Below the pieces are notes generated by a model. That model saw nothing but the letters and a program-made list of their open reading frames with translations. It was not told where the DNA came from and ran no database searches. DNA of 40,130 bases from Ceratorhiza oryzae-sativae (lineage: Eukaryota; Basidiomycota; Agaricomycetes; Cantharellales; Ceratobasidiaceae): contig JARWMV010000132.1 in assembly GCA_030998015.1 (NCBI GenBank), forward strand, positions 1 to 40,130, in the 5' to 3' direction. Position numbers and translations under genes: made by a program. Positions 10,466 to 22,378 of this stretch are shown here, in pieces; the stretch's first letter is position 1; each line of letters opens with the position of its first letter.

Positions 10466-10687
10466 CTAACTGCCGCTGAAGGGGTTGAATTCAACTGGTT
10501 GGTTTTTTGACTTCCTATAAATTTCAGCTAGGAGTGCTACATACAAATCTGGTCGATTATTGAATATAGTATATCCTCTCGCTAGCTCTAACAAGGCAGC
10601 CTTCTGTTGCCAAAACGCGCAAATCGCGTCCAGCGAGCCAACCAACAATAGCCAATTTTTTCTCGACGTTTGTAAATACTTTTGCAA
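10466..10687 (-). CDS. Doubtful small ORF, unknown
   Basis: A 73-codon frame from ATG 10687 with an amphipathic, protein-like composition (NWLLLVGSLDAICAFWQQKA then ELARGYTIFNNRPDLYVALL). The frame is open a few codons upstream until a TAA. It could be an exon of a lost gene or chance. No homology is recognised and there are no supporting splice sites. Confidence 0.2.
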   Translation of the reverse strand: MQKYLQTSRKNWLLLVGSLDAICAFWQQKAALLELARGYTIFNNRPDLYVALLAEIYRKSKNQPVEFNPFSGS

Positions 10688-11422
10688 ATTGGTGTAAATA
10701 GTGAATTATGATACATTCTTCACCATAATCGCTATGCTCAGCTGTGTGGTCCACATATGTCCCTAGTAGCAGCTAGAGGCGTCGATAAGAAACTTTGCTA
10801 CATTTATATGCTCTCATCGGTTGCATTTACATGAACGTAGGCTACCAAAAATAAAAAATCCCAACAATAGACGTCGAGTGCATATAGTCACCTTCTTTAT
10901 TCGGAGCGGATTCTCCCCGCTCCCGGAAATCCTATTATTGATATTCGTTTAGAAGTCGGGGCTCATGTTACTGCCATCTGCACGAGACATGGAGGGGGGG
11001 ATGGAGAGCAATATGGAGGCGACAAGCACTTTTTTCTAACTACTTGCGCGAGGCTAAACTCCCGAGTGACGCCTAAAGAAAACGCCCTCTAATACGGATA
11101 AACTGAATTTAATTTCTATTCTAGAGTCTAATCAAATCCAGAAAGCAATCTGGACGCCAGATTCTCCTTTCTTGTTCGTTTCTAAAATGGCTTTGTTGAT
11201 GGTACTCCCCACTCGACCTAGTCGTTCCGGGTCGGAAGCTTGGGTGCATATGAGCCTAGAATAAGCGGCCTGTTTGTGAAATTTAAAAGTGCTGTAATGA
11301 GGCACAACGTGGCTGGGCCGCCCAGACTGCGACGGCGGGATTACCCCTACAAACACATCCTAGGTGGCACTGAGCTCAACCATGTAAATATATGATCACG
11401 CTACAATTATTTGATTTATGAG

Positions 11423-11826
11423 TCACATTATTGTGTCCAAAAGTGTGCTGCTTTCCCAAGCTCCAGTCGAGTCGAGGTATGGATCCAAGCAGTCAGCCAG
11501 ATACACTGTTATTTTGGCCTTAGCTTCAGTTGCTGGTATTTCTGGCACATAGGTCCGGAGGCTAGTCGCACTGCGAGAAAATATTTCTTCTACGACGTTC
11601 GAGTCCACATGTTGCGTCCCTTGTTCGACGCTGAACCTAAAGCAGGCAGCATGCGCGGAAGATGAAAGGCGTCCCAACGTTCATGTTATGCGCTGACATC
11701 ACAAAAACCATGCTGCAGCGGACACGCCCAAGTCATGATTTTCACCACGCTGTTTTCAAGCTTACATTCTGCATGAGTCGGAAGTGGGGCTGTTATCCAG
11801 CATTGGAGTATTCTGATCACCCCCAT
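11423..11826 (-). CDS. Doubtful small gene or gene relic, unknown
   Basis: The open frame downstream of about 11655 (VVEEIFSRSATSLRTYVPEI) ends at 11423-11425 and looks coding in composition. It can be extended to an ATG at 11826 by splicing 11826-11766 to a 10 nt micro-exon (11712-11703) and on to about 11637, but this model is speculative. I recognise no family. Confidence 0.18.
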
Positions 11827-12085
11827 GAATCGCCTGACGTACTTTTCCACTCATTGACAATTGAATATCAGGTATAGGTATATGGGTGGAAAGTGAAAAT
11901 AGCCATCGGATTATCACAAGATCGTAGATGTGGCCTTGGACTAAATCCGAGCCTGATGGCTAATGCATACTTTGTTGAATTTACAATCATATGCGTGTAT
12001 GTATGCGCATATTTGTTTCTGTTTCCTATCCCCCTCTCTCTGATATCATGCGCGAGTTCGCGGGAACCCCCCTTTTCTCCTTCCT

Positions 12086-12242
12086 TAGTTCTCTACCTTC
12101 GTAGTTGAGCTAAGGTATCGTATTTTCTTTCTCTCCTCCTGTATTCTATTCACACTGTACTCTGTAGTACGATTTGTATCTTAGGTACAGTATATATAGT
12201 TCTCTACCTTCGTAGTTGAGCTAAGTACGATTTGTATCTTAG
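12086..12242 (+). repeat. Compound direct repeat A-B-A-B
   Basis: A 29 bp unit at 12086-12114 (starting TAGTTCTCTACC) recurs exactly at 12197-12225. A 19 bp unit, AGTACGATTTGTATCTTAG, at 12166-12184 recurs at 12224-12242. In the second block the two units abut directly. In the first they are separated by ~50 bases containing TTTCTTTCTCTCC. The block sits about 400 bp upstream of the oxidase gene. Confidence 0.9.
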
Positions 12243-12618
12243 CCACCAGAAACCTCCCTGCGTGAGATACTTCACCACACTTGGTGCGACCCGTCGACAT
12301 GATGGTGGGTTTGACACGTGACTCGCGGGAGTCGGCCCGCCGGTTGACATATGGACCTCCCAATTTTTGCATACCAGCGCCTTCATTGTCGCAACTCAAA
12401 ATGCGAAAACCTCCACTCTGCTCGGTCTATCCCCGCCTATCTCCGCGGGATATACCTTTTATCTCTGGTCCCATGACATCCAAATTTTCGTTTCATACCA
12501 TCTAGCCGAGCCGAGTCACTGCGGCGATTTCCGGTCCCACGGGCTACAAGAGGGCTCAGATCCACCATCACCTTGGATCGGTTCTTCCTCGCTCGCGCTT
12601 TGCTTGGACAAGGATAAA

Positions 12619-14055
12619 ATGAGTCATATAGTGGTAATTGGTGCAGGTGAGCCTACTGTCTCGAAGCCGCGTCAGAGCTTCGAACCACCACGTCTTTGCA
12701 GGAGTCGTCGGGCTCTCAACAGCCCTCAAAATCCAAGAGCTTGGCCATAAAGTAACGATTCTGGCGGAGCACCTCCCTGGAGATAAAAAGACGATCGAAT
12801 ATACCAGTCCGTGGGCGGTATGTCCATTGGCCCTCCAACGATCGCTCCATAACATAGATGGTATTTAGGGTGCTCACCATGTGAGCCTTGCAGGAGACGA
12901 TGTCAGACAACAGGGTACGTCCTTCGCAGCCAGTAGCCACTCTCCTGATGTTTTGCTAGGTATGGATCGAGAGACCTTCCAGGTTATGTGGAAAATGTCA
13001 GAGCCAAACGACCCCGCTGCGCACTGCTTCATGCGCATTCAAGAGTTTGAGCATTTTATTGGAACGAAAGATCAATATGCTGGGATACAGGTTATGCCTG
13101 ATGTAAGTTTATCAGCGCGTCTGATATGGATGGTCTGTTCAGTGCAAACAGTTTCGAGAGCTCGAGGCCAATGAGCTAGCAACATCCTCGGATGCGGGGT
13201 ATACATTTACAACCCTTACTATCGATACCGCCGTTTATCTTCCATATCTACTTTCGGCGTTCCTGGGTAAAGGAGGAGCTATCGTTAGGACAAAAGTAAT
13301 GCACGTTTCCCAGGTCGCTCAAGGATCATACACATCCACCAAACCTGGTAGGTTGAGTCACTCTCCATCGATGATACTACTGACGGCATACTTCAACTCA
13401 AGATGCGATTGTGGTTTGCGCCGGGCTCGGTGCTCGTTCATTAGGGGGTGTTGAAGACAAGGATGTGTATCCTATACGAGGCCAGGTTGTACTGATTCGT
13501 GCACCATGGGTCAAGTTTGGATGTACTCAGAGCAACATCAACAAAACCTGGACATATGTCATTCCCCGTCGAAGTGGAGATGTCAGTCTTGGTTCAAATA
13601 TCCCGATGGATAGCCTCTTATCATATCTTTTTCGGTCAGGTTATCCTAGGCGGAACCTTGGGACACAATGACTGGTACCCCCATCCTCGCCCAGAAACGA
13701 CAGACGATATCATTGCGCGGACCTTGTTGATTACCCCTGAGATCGCTCCGCCCGAATCTCGTGCAGAAGGAAGAACCCCAACCGTAGGAGACGTCAAGTC
13801 GATCGTGATTGAGGCTGGATGTGGGTTGAGGCCAGCGCGACATGGAGGTATAAGGCTGGAGACCGGGAGTGTGGAATGGCAGGGTGGTAAGACGCCGCTC
13901 GTATTCAACTATGGGTAAATCGCTTCGCCAATGTTTTTCGAAACAAACTAATACTTTCCTGTAGACATGGTGGATATGGATATCAGTCGTCTTGGGGATC
14001 TGCGCGACTTGCTGTTGATCTGCTGACGACGGCTTTGACCAATCCGGCCAAGTGA
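12619..14055 (+). CDS. D-amino-acid oxidase, copy 1
   Basis: Eight exons close in frame: 12619-12646, 12702-12817, 12869-12914, 12960-13102, 13143-13347, 13403-13581, 13640-13914 and 13965-14055, about 360 residues, the usual length of the family. FAD-dependent D-amino-acid oxidases convert D-amino acids to 2-oxo acids, ammonia and hydrogen peroxide. The N-terminal dinucleotide-binding motif GAGVVGLS spans exons 1-2 (residues 8-15). The signature [14 protein letters not shown] is split by the last intron. GCGLRPAR supplies the substrate-carboxylate arginine, and Tyr in [12 protein letters not shown] is in the expected position. The protein ends NPAK, so the usual SKL-type peroxisomal signal is missing. 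The neighbour at 14296 is a tandem copy with the same eight-exon structure. Confidence 0.9.
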
Positions 14056-14295
14056 CATACATGAATATTCGTATTTGTTTCAATGAATTTTGAGTATTCG
14101 AGTGGAATTGTTGGACTCGTTTGAAAACCAGCGGACCAAATAAGGCGAATTACGTCGGTTGATACCTCAGCCTATCACGTGTGATCGCCATCTCCGAAAT
14201 TCCGAGCAGCCAACCACCACTGCTGTCGTATCGGCCCCGGTTCAACGCATATTAACTGTACCTCGAGGCTTCTGGTTGGATTTCTGCATATAACT

Positions 14296-15755
14296 ATGAC
14301 CAATATTGTTGTTCTCGGAGCCGGTATACAACACCTTGAGGCTACAAGTTCATCGGAATTAACTTGATTACCAGGTGTAGTTGGACTTTCGACAGCCCTC
14401 AGGCTACAGGACGACGGTTATTCTGTTACAATCATAGCAGAACATCTCCCTGGGGATAAGAAAACAATCGAATATACTAGTCCGTGGGCGGTGAGTATTT
14501 CCTATTTACTATGTTTCCGCGGACATTAGTTTATCTTTGATGGGATGCGCGTAGGGTGCGCATCATGTGAGCCGCGCAGAAGGGGATAAGGTTCAGCAAG
14601 GTACGATTTTGACACTAAATGATAGGACAAAATTGATATATATTTTTAGCGTACGACAAGCGGACGTTTGAAGTTATGTGGAAAATGTCAGAGCCAGAAC
14701 ATCCGGCCTCTGGTTGTTTTATGCGATTGCCCCAAACCGAGATATTCGTGAGCCAACCGAGCGCTACGATTTCTTGTTACGACTATATGCCAGGGGTAAG
14801 TTGTACACGACAGCTTAGTTAAAATCTAAATGATTCGACTTGATACAGCATACACAATCGACAGACGAAGCAAATTCAAAAGTCACAGTGCAATTTGAAA
14901 CAGTCACCATCGACACGAGTGTGTACCTGCCTTACCTCTTAGCTACCTTTCTGGGCAAAGGGGGTCGTATCGTTCGTGCAAGGGTTGGACACATATCTCA
15001 AGTCGCACAAGGATCATACACTCAAAAACCCGGTAGGTCATGGTTTTGTGGGTCTATCGCTATGAGAGACTATTCAACCGGCCCTTGTCGATAGACTTGA
15101 TCGTGGTGTGCACTGGGATCGGCTCTCGATCGCTCGGGGGCGTTGATGATCAAGACGTATTTCCTATCCGAGGTCAAATTGTTCTGATTCACGCGCCATG
15201 GGTCAAGTTTGGGATTTCGGAAAAAACACCAGAGGGTATATGCTATATCATTCCTAGGCAAAGCGGTAATGTAAGTTAGAGAACTTGCGTTGCTGTGGAA
15301 ACTTACAATTTGAGATTTAAGGTTATCATTGGCGGAACATATGGGATAGATGACTGGTATCCACATCCTAGACCGGAGACGGTCGACAAGATCATCAAAG
15401 ATACTCTGGCGCTCTCACCGCTCATCGCACCCCCTCAAGCCCGGGAGGGCGGTCGGACTCCAACCGTGGCTGATGTCAAGGCGATCATAGTTGAATCCGG
15501 CTGTGGTTTACGCCCAGCCAGAAAGGGAGGTGTAAGGCTTGAGGTTGGCCAAGTCAGATATCAACAAGGCGGAAGCGAGGAAAGTGTTCCGGTGGTATTC
15601 AACTATGGGTATGTAATAGAATTCTGGTTGGAATCAGGATAAGGTCTAACCTGTAACCCTGGGTTATTTGTAGACACGGGGGGCAAGGATACCAGTCCTC
15701 TTGGGGTACAGCCGAAAGAGCTGTCGAACTTGTAAATGCGGCGTTGAAACAATAA
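14296..15755 (+). CDS. D-amino-acid oxidase, copy 2
   Basis: Eight exons close in frame: 14296-14323, 14375-14490, 14555-14600, 14650-14795, 14849-15032, 15095-15270, 15322-15608 and 15674-15755, about 354 residues. The first three exons have exactly the same lengths as copy 1 and all intron phases match, so this is a tandem duplicate. The FAD motif GAGVVGLS, the NYGHGGQGYQSSWG signature and the [11 protein letters not shown] arginine are kept. The stretch CDYMPG to HTQSTDEANS and the loop after KFG differ most from copy 1, which may alter substrate preference. The C-terminus is ALKQ with no peroxisomal targeting tripeptide. It starts only 240 bases after the first copy's stop. No disruption is seen. 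Confidence 0.9.
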
Positions 15756-16205
15756 ACTACCGAGTTTGAGATGTGCGGTGTCGAAATAATAATTGCTGCG
15801 CGCACAGGAGCCGACGGATCGATAAATTAAAATGGCAAGTTCAGGGCGACACACATTAGGACTAGAACAGTCTACCTCTTCGCTCGCAACAGGCGCCAAG
15901 GACACAGGTCTCTCAAAACCGCGCGGCTCGCGCGCCCTCCTAGAACCCGACAACCATCAGCCACCCCATACCTTGGTATTTGTGCTTTCAATGTTCGTTT
16001 GTGCTGCGCACCTTTTCCGTCATACACTGATCGTTCTGAAACTTAGTCACAGTGATTTACAAACGACACAGCACCCGGCGCCCAACTTTGGATTGCTGCA
16101 CTGCGCTACGGCTGGGTGCGATAGATAGCTGCGCCGAGCCGTCTCGGAGGCGTTGTATATATATTATCGCCATAAACGAAAAACGGTAGCGAATCACTCA
16201 GTACG
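15756..16205. other. Intergenic, probable promoter of the first Zn2Cys6 gene
   Basis: No supported gene. A plus-strand frame at 15832-16128 has no recognisable motif and lies where a promoter is expected. An AT-rich TATATATATTAT stretch at about 16155 lies 50 bases before the start codon and could be a core promoter. Confidence 0.35.
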
Positions 16206-18083
16206 ATGTTTTTGAACGGTCCCAATCGGTCCACTCGTGGATGCTTGACTTGTAGAAAGAGGTGAGGATCAACTTAGTCGCAGATTTCGTTTTTGTTGGA
16301 CTGATGGGACTAATATCAGAAAGAAGAAATGTGACGAGACTAGACCGATATGTCAGCGTTGTCGTGGCGGTAATTTTCATTGCCTCGGTTACGAGATCTC
16401 GAGGGTGCCTGAGCTCGGAAATCAGGCACAGAGAGATCCACCTACATGGCTTGCTAGTTTATTTGGGCATCCAACCTCGACCCAGTTAGTTTCGATTGAT
16501 TCTTGTTATTACTCACCTGGAGTAAGCCTCGGTTCCGGAAGTAGATCATTCCGCTTATGACAAAATGTTACAGGGGAATATGAGGCTGTTGTCCAGAAAA
16601 CCCATGTACTGGAACCCAGTTGAACATGTGATTCCATATGGCTGGCCGGAGCGTGTTCCGCGAGGCGTGCGAAACAACCCATTCACGCGCGAGGGGATAG
16701 TATCGTTGATCGTCTCCCAATGTGAGTTGATCTATCACCTTTTTCGCTCTAGCAGCACGGATTTACCCTAGGAGCGCCTCAGACCTCAGACTGTCCATGC
16801 GAGTCATGTTCAGACCTTTGCGAATCATTAAAGAGTCTGATTTAACAGACCATATTGCGAACAAGATATCTGATGCCAAATGCTGGTCATGGTATCTTGG
16901 CGCAACTGTTACTATGGCTTTATTCGACGGCTACCAGATTGATAAGCTGGTTGGTTTGATAGATCGGTTTATTCGCCGTATTACTGCGTCTGATGGTTCG
17001 ATGTCGTGGCGAACGGATACCCCAGGGTTACTTGACAAGCTATCTTGCTTGGAGGATGTGAGTACGTTATTCTCCAGTTCTCGTGCATTTTCTGACTTGA
17101 TTCATTCCGATAGCTCGTACACTACGTTCTCATGACCTCTAACAGCATAGCTGCCTACTCTCTCTTGAAGCTCTGTGCCCCAGTCTTTCTCCAATTGGCT
17201 GCCAAGGTGCCTCACATCTGGACTTCGGCTTCAGCCATCTCCATTGCTCATGCTCTCCACGGACCAACACATGAGATGAGAAAATTTGTATTTTGGGATA
17301 CTATGATGGCAGTTGCGTTCGGGAGCAGCCCACTGTTACATTACGACGCGGTACTCGATCCCGCGCCCCCCCATCTTGGACACAACAGCATGATTCTCGA
17401 GTGGGTGTATGGCTATCCTGCGGAAATTGTGGTGTTATTAGCGAACGTGAATGGGTGGAGGGCGTCAAACCGGATGGAAGGCACGTTCATCAGCCATACC
17501 AGTGGATGGATGGAAGTTGAAGAACGAGCGAAACGATGGGTGGCGGAAATTGATCGGGAAGATGAAGCTCAAGAAATTATCGCTCGACTCGCCGTTCAAG
17601 AAAGCATGAGGCAAGCGGCCCTCATATACCTGTATATGGTGAGCATGAGCGCATTTATGGCAGGCTTTAACACACGTGACACAATATAGGGTATGTGTGG
17701 AGTGGACTCAAGCGATCCGCGTGTAGAGGCAGCGGTTCGACAGGTCGCACAGTTGGCGTCTATGATTGAGCCCGGAAACTCATTGGGGTTGCACCTGATG
17801 ATGCCTTGCCTTATTGTACGTCCGGCGAGTTCTTATTGGGCCTGTTCCCTAACTCAAATGAGCTGACTGCTAGGCTGGAGCCGGAGCTCGCAAAGAACAG
17901 CACCGCTCCGTGTTTCGGGGTAAGCTTCAAGCGTCAAGAAACGAGGCTGTATGGTGTCTGCGGGGAGAGGATTTTGTGCGTGTTCTCGATCATCTATGGC
18001 ATGGATCTGGGGCTGGTGGGCGTCCAATTACGTGGGAGGACTATGTAAACTCCAGATGCGCGGTCTTACCAATCGCTGAATGA
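16206..18083 (+). CDS. Zn2Cys6 fungal-type transcription factor, copy 1
   Basis: Exons 16206-16261, 16320-16504, 16545-16721, 16783-17057, 17114-17638, 17690-17815 and 17874-18083 close in frame at about 517 residues. The binuclear zinc cluster is at residues 13-40: GCLTCRKR, then KKCDE, PICQRC and FHCLGY. It is split by the first intron after the second Cys, as is common in Agaricomycetes. The remainder is a helical regulatory domain (CWSWYLGAT, MRKFVFWDTMMAV, ARLAVQESMRQAAL) with the conserved C-terminus ENAVW-like CLRGEDFVRVLDHLW. Such proteins bind CGG-containing sites and regulate metabolism or development. The second intron (40 nt, donor GTTATT) is my least certain junction. The gene at 18536 is a tandem copy. 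Confidence 0.82.
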
Positions 18084-18535
18084 GGTTTACGATAAGACTG
18101 TGACACGATGGCGTGATCATGTTTCATATTGTATCTATTATATGTATAATTTCGAACTTGGCTGTACTCGCTCAGGCAAATTAGAGAAAGGCTTGTTGGC
18201 AACCATTCAAACACACTCAATTATGTTATTTGGTTGTCGGTTGTCTGTCCTCGCACCGCCACCTCCACCTTATGCAAATTTGCTTCCCTCGGGATTCCAA
18301 GCCCGGCGTCTGGCTCCAACCATGAGCCTGCTATTACATTGACCAACAATGTTTGGCTGTACTCCTCAACGCTATCACTCACCCCAAGGCGGTGTTTCAT
18401 CGCTTGCTTCGGCGCAGTCTGCTTGTTGATCCACATTTTGATCGAACTCTTCACTACTGCGGTCTTGGTGTTTCGTTTTATATATCGCCGCAATTTGCTC
18501 GAGCCTGCCTCAACACTCAAATCCTCTGTTGGGCT
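18084..18535. other. Intergenic between the two Zn2Cys6 genes
   Basis: No supported gene. Short open frames on both strands at 18221-18592 overlap each other and lack motifs. The stretch probably holds the terminator of copy 1 and promoter of copy 2; a TTTTATATATCG box lies at about 18476. Confidence 0.35.
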
Positions 18536-20387
18536 ATGATGGGTACTCCTGTTCCAAATCGTTCGTCCCGTGGTTGTTTGACATGCAAGCAAAGGTAACT
18601 TTTGAGTCTCCTCCAGTCCAAGATAACTCTAACTCCTCGCATGAAATTCTGACAGGAAGAAAAAATGCGATGAAACTAGGCCAACTTGCAATCGATGCCG
18701 TGAGGGCGACTTTGATTGTTTGGGATATGACCACTTGAAACTACCGAAACAAGCCTCAATGTCTCGTCAACGCAACCACAACACGACACTGGCAGTTGGT
18801 ACTTCTACCTCTTGTTTACCGTGCGTTTCTGGCATATACCCCAGTAATAACCTTGAAATGATCTCGACCGACGTAAGCACATTGAACGGGATTACCAACC
18901 TATCGCCCCTAATAATATAGACTTCCTGACGTGTTTCCCAGAGTATAGCCATTTGGCGGCAAAGCGTGCAGCCCGTGTCACCTACTCCGAGGAGCATGGT
19001 CATGGACGCGATTGAGCCCCAGAGCCTATCCTCGCTTGTGGTATCGCAGTGTGAGTGGATCGGTCACCAGAACTACCATTTCTCTTACGTCACACACATT
19101 TGCAAAAGTCGGACGCCTTGGATCTCGGGTGATATTTGGACCTCTTCCGTATCAACTCGAGGGGGCTCTTGCGGGACTCGCAGAGCAATCCCCAGAAGTC
19201 AAGCGCTGGTCTCTGTATCTTGGTGCAAACCTAATCCGAGGACTACTAGAAGGAAACTACTTGCCGAATTATGTTCCCTGGATCGATCGCTTCCAACGTC
19301 AAGTAGCGAGCTCGTTGGTCGCACAAAATCTGGGCCTATCGGAGCTGGAGAGTAGGCTTTCGTGCTTGGAAGATGTAAGTTTGTGCCGTTGCTCAAGTAG
19401 CAGTATCTTCATGTGGGACTGCACAGCTCGCCTATTATACATCGATGATATTGGACAGCCGGGCCAGCTACGCTATCTTCAAGCAGTGTTTGCCTTTCTT
19501 TCTCCAGCTTGCTGCCAAGGTTCCAGATATCTGGGCTGCAGAATCGGCTATATCCATCTATCAGGTTTTGAACTCGGAAACTATTTCTTATCAGATGCGG
19601 AAGTTTGTACTCTGGGACACCGTTTCTTCTACTGCATTCGGCGTCGCGCCGTTATTACACTACGACACGAATTTCCGCGATTTGCCGCAGAACAACGAAC
19701 ATATCAAGATCCTACAGCAGAGCTACGGGTGCCCGAGGGATATCATCGTCCTATTTGCGAAGATCAACTCATGGCAGGTTTCAACTTGGGCCAAGCTGGC
19801 GGACGAACGATCGGAAGAATGGGTCGACATCGAGGAGAGGCTGAAACGCTGGACTCCGAATATTGATCCCGACCTTTCCTCAAATGTAATTGGGCGGTTC
19901 GCTATTCAAGAGAGTTGGCGGCAAGCGACGTTTATATACCTCTACATGGTTAGTTTGACTGTTTTTCTCTAGCTCGACGCTAATCATAATCATGACGAAG
20001 GGAATGTGCTCTGCAAATTCGGGTGACCCGCGCGTGGAGTCTGCTGTACACCAAGTCGTCCAATTGTCCAAAACAGTCGAACCCGGAAACCCGTTAGAAA
20101 TCCATTTATGTATGCCATGCTTGATCGTAAGTTTGTTCTTCCTGATGTACTATGTCATAATCACATGATAACTATAGGCCGGTATTGCCGCACGCCGAGA
20201 GCATCACCGAGCGTCGATGCGTAAACGGATCGATGTTTCACGGAATGAGAATGTGTGGTGCTTGCGGGGAGCAGATTTTGTACCGGTCCTGGATCATTTA
20301 TGGCAAGGGGCCGGAGCAGGAGGTGAATTTGTGACATGGGGTGACTACGTGACTTCAAGATGTATTGTGCTACCGATTGGGGGATGA
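18536..20387 (+). CDS. Zn2Cys6 fungal-type transcription factor, copy 2
   Basis: Seven exons close in frame: 18536-18594, 18656-18872, 18942-19050, 19109-19374, 19427-19948, 20001-20126 and 20178-20387, about 502 residues. The zinc cluster lies at residues 13-40 (GCLTCKQR, KKCDE, PTCNRC, FDCLGY). The regulatory domain follows with SLYLGANLIRGLLEG, MRKFVLWDTVSS, GRFAIQESWRQATF and the CLRGADFVPVLDHLWQGAG ending. The last two exons have the same lengths (126 and 210 nt) as in copy 1, and the splice phases match throughout, showing a tandem duplication. The linker after the cluster is poorly conserved between copies. Two adjacent Met codons (18536 and 18539) could serve as the start. No disruption is seen. 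Confidence 0.87.
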
Positions 20388-20968
20388 ATATTTCGAGGCT
20401 CACAGTTTGAGGGATAATTTATGGAGGGCAAATTGATAGCCCTCGTAATTATTTTCATTAGCTGAGTCTTAGGGGATATCAAAGCCGCAATTGTAGACTT
20501 GAGGCGCTCTCGGGCTCTAAAACGATCGAAGGGGTCAGACGGCATAGGGGCGTAGGCTCGTCTGCCGGGCATTGCTCGGAGTATTAGGATTCAGGCTCAG
20601 GGGCCGATGATGGGGCGGAGTAGAAGGCGGTCTCCTATACCACAAACTGCTGCAACTGTCTTACATAGCCGCGGGCTGAGCGGATAGAATAAACAGTATT
20701 TCAAAAAAAATTAGCTGAGTCTTTGGTGAAATATTTAATGCGTTTTGAGGGCTCTGTGACGCGATTTTGTAAACATGCCGTGCTCTAACATGAAGATAAA
20801 TAACTTCATTATACCAAAACTCTTGTGTGAATGTACATTAGCCAGTCTGAGCTAGCTACATGGACCCTTCCTACAATGGACCAGCAAGAGCCTGCTGACA
20901 TTCGCCGATAATCATACATTCACTTGTGCACCCGACGGCAACGGCAAGTTACCAAATATTTCTTTCAG
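20388..20968. other. Intergenic between converging transcription-factor and receptor genes
   Basis: No supported gene. I looked on both strands for short peptides ending in a CaaX box (pheromone precursors) and saw none. AT-rich runs near 20700-20760 may be shared 3' flank. Confidence 0.4.
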
Positions 20969-22378
20969 TCAAACGCTGTAATCCAATGGATCTCCCAGCT
21001 CGTAAGACTGATCTCCTTCTATCTGCCTCGCATTGGAGAGGTTTGAGGGCCGTTCCAGCTGATGGATGTGCCGGCTTCGAGTGAACCTTGCTACCCTATC
21101 GCACGAAACATATAAGGCAAGACAAAACTACCTGAAGGCCATGTTACACACCAATTCCACTGGTTCCCTTCAATATTTGGAGCTCGTGATATGAAGTGGG
21201 ACAATGACACCAGATTCTGAAAGACTGTTTTGTACTGCCGACCAACTTCGCGGGGTATACCAAAGAAGGCGAAGAAGATAAATGCGCCACCAGGAACCGA
21301 CCACCGCATGAGTGCAAGGCCGATGAATCTACCCGGCATGCGCTCAATCTCTAGAGGGGCAGCCAGAACCTCTTGAACGTGTGAGTGCATGACCTCCCAT
21401 GATGCCCAACTGTAGGATCGCAGTCTGGAGTTGTGTACGAGAACAAAGAGGGATAGTGGGGTAGTGAACAATATGTCCATTGCTACTAGAGCCATGAGCC
21501 TGAAGAATCGAGATAAACTTATGTCTGAGCCTGATTCGGAAAGAACTCGACCGAACTGTCGGTGCGACCGCATAAGCTCATGGATTGTAAGGACTTGTTT
21601 GCGAGCGAATGAGATAAAGCTGAATAAAACGAGAATATCACGCACCCGCATAAAGGAATGACACGAAGCTAATGATCACGGGCCATAGTTGGCCGAAAAT
21701 TAGAGCCAAGGGGGTAGCGTACGCCGCTATGTATGTTATGTGAAAAAACTCGACCACACAATTCAGCAAGCCAACGCACCTGGCCAACATCCCACGTTTT
21801 CTAAGATCACATATCGAAATTCTTGAACCGCGTAATCTTCACAGTTTCAAAAAATTAAAATCCCACGAAAACTCCCCAGACGCACATGGGGGAAGCATAA
21901 GTAAGGGTGCTCCTAAGCCTATGATTAGGTCGATCATATACGCTCTTTGTGTCTGATGTTTCATGGTCAGCCATTGAGGCTATGGGATCCTCCAAGTCGT
22001 ACTCACTGGGGCAATGGGCAAATCGTCCTGCTTCAACTTTGCGATACGATACAACCTGCGCTGTATGCATAACGAGGACGCGGGTATACCTACACTCAGG
22101 CAAAGTACGAATCGGGATGCTTGGGTTCCATTGGTCATTCAGTCCAGCCAGGCCACATCACATAGCGTAAACGCACATATATCGCACCAAATAGGTGCGG
22201 GGTCGCCCATGTTGCCCGCCCAAACGATAGAGTTTATCATGAATACCAGGCAACCTGTGCAGCTCCATCCAAGGAACAAAAGGGTACTTGAATTGCGTGC
22301 TTTGCAGTGCCAAGGCAACAGGATTAGACATAGGAAAGCGCCAAACCCACAGACAACTGGGAAGGCTGGATCCCACAT
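20969..22378 (-). CDS. STE3-type pheromone receptor, copy 1
   Basis: Seven exons close in frame: 22378-22177, 22119-22007, 21952-21886, 21836-21780, 21726-21646, 21593-21152 and 21095-20969, about 362 residues. STE3 proteins are seven-helix G-protein-coupled receptors for lipopeptide pheromones and, in basidiomycetes, part of the B mating-type locus. Visible features are a short N-terminus, helix 1 (FPVVCGFGAFLCLILLPWHC), helix 2 ending NSIVW, the WCDISSR start of helix 3, GIPASSLCIQRRLYRIA, YMIDLIIGLGAPLLML, ENVGCWP, helix 5 (LIFGQLWPVIISFVSFLY), SRFFRLMALVAMDIL, and the helix 7 segment FIFFAFFGIPRE. The cytoplasmic tail is short for the family and has no CaaX box. The next gene upstream is a tandem copy in the same orientation. 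Confidence 0.88.

Larger units (their letters stand above)
10400..12618. other. Gene-poor region
   Basis: About 2.2 kb with scattered stops on both strands. Two small minus-strand frames are listed separately with low confidence. A minus-strand frame at 11132-11356 (74 codons) has no recognisable features. A compound short repeat lies at 12086-12242. The final ~300 bases probably include the promoter of the oxidase gene starting at 12619. Confidence 0.4.

Noticed and set aside
17930..17990. GTAAGC considered as a splice donor in the last exon of the first Zn2Cys6 gene
   Set aside because: Reading straight through keeps the frame and aligns with the last exon of the tandem copy, both 210 nt.
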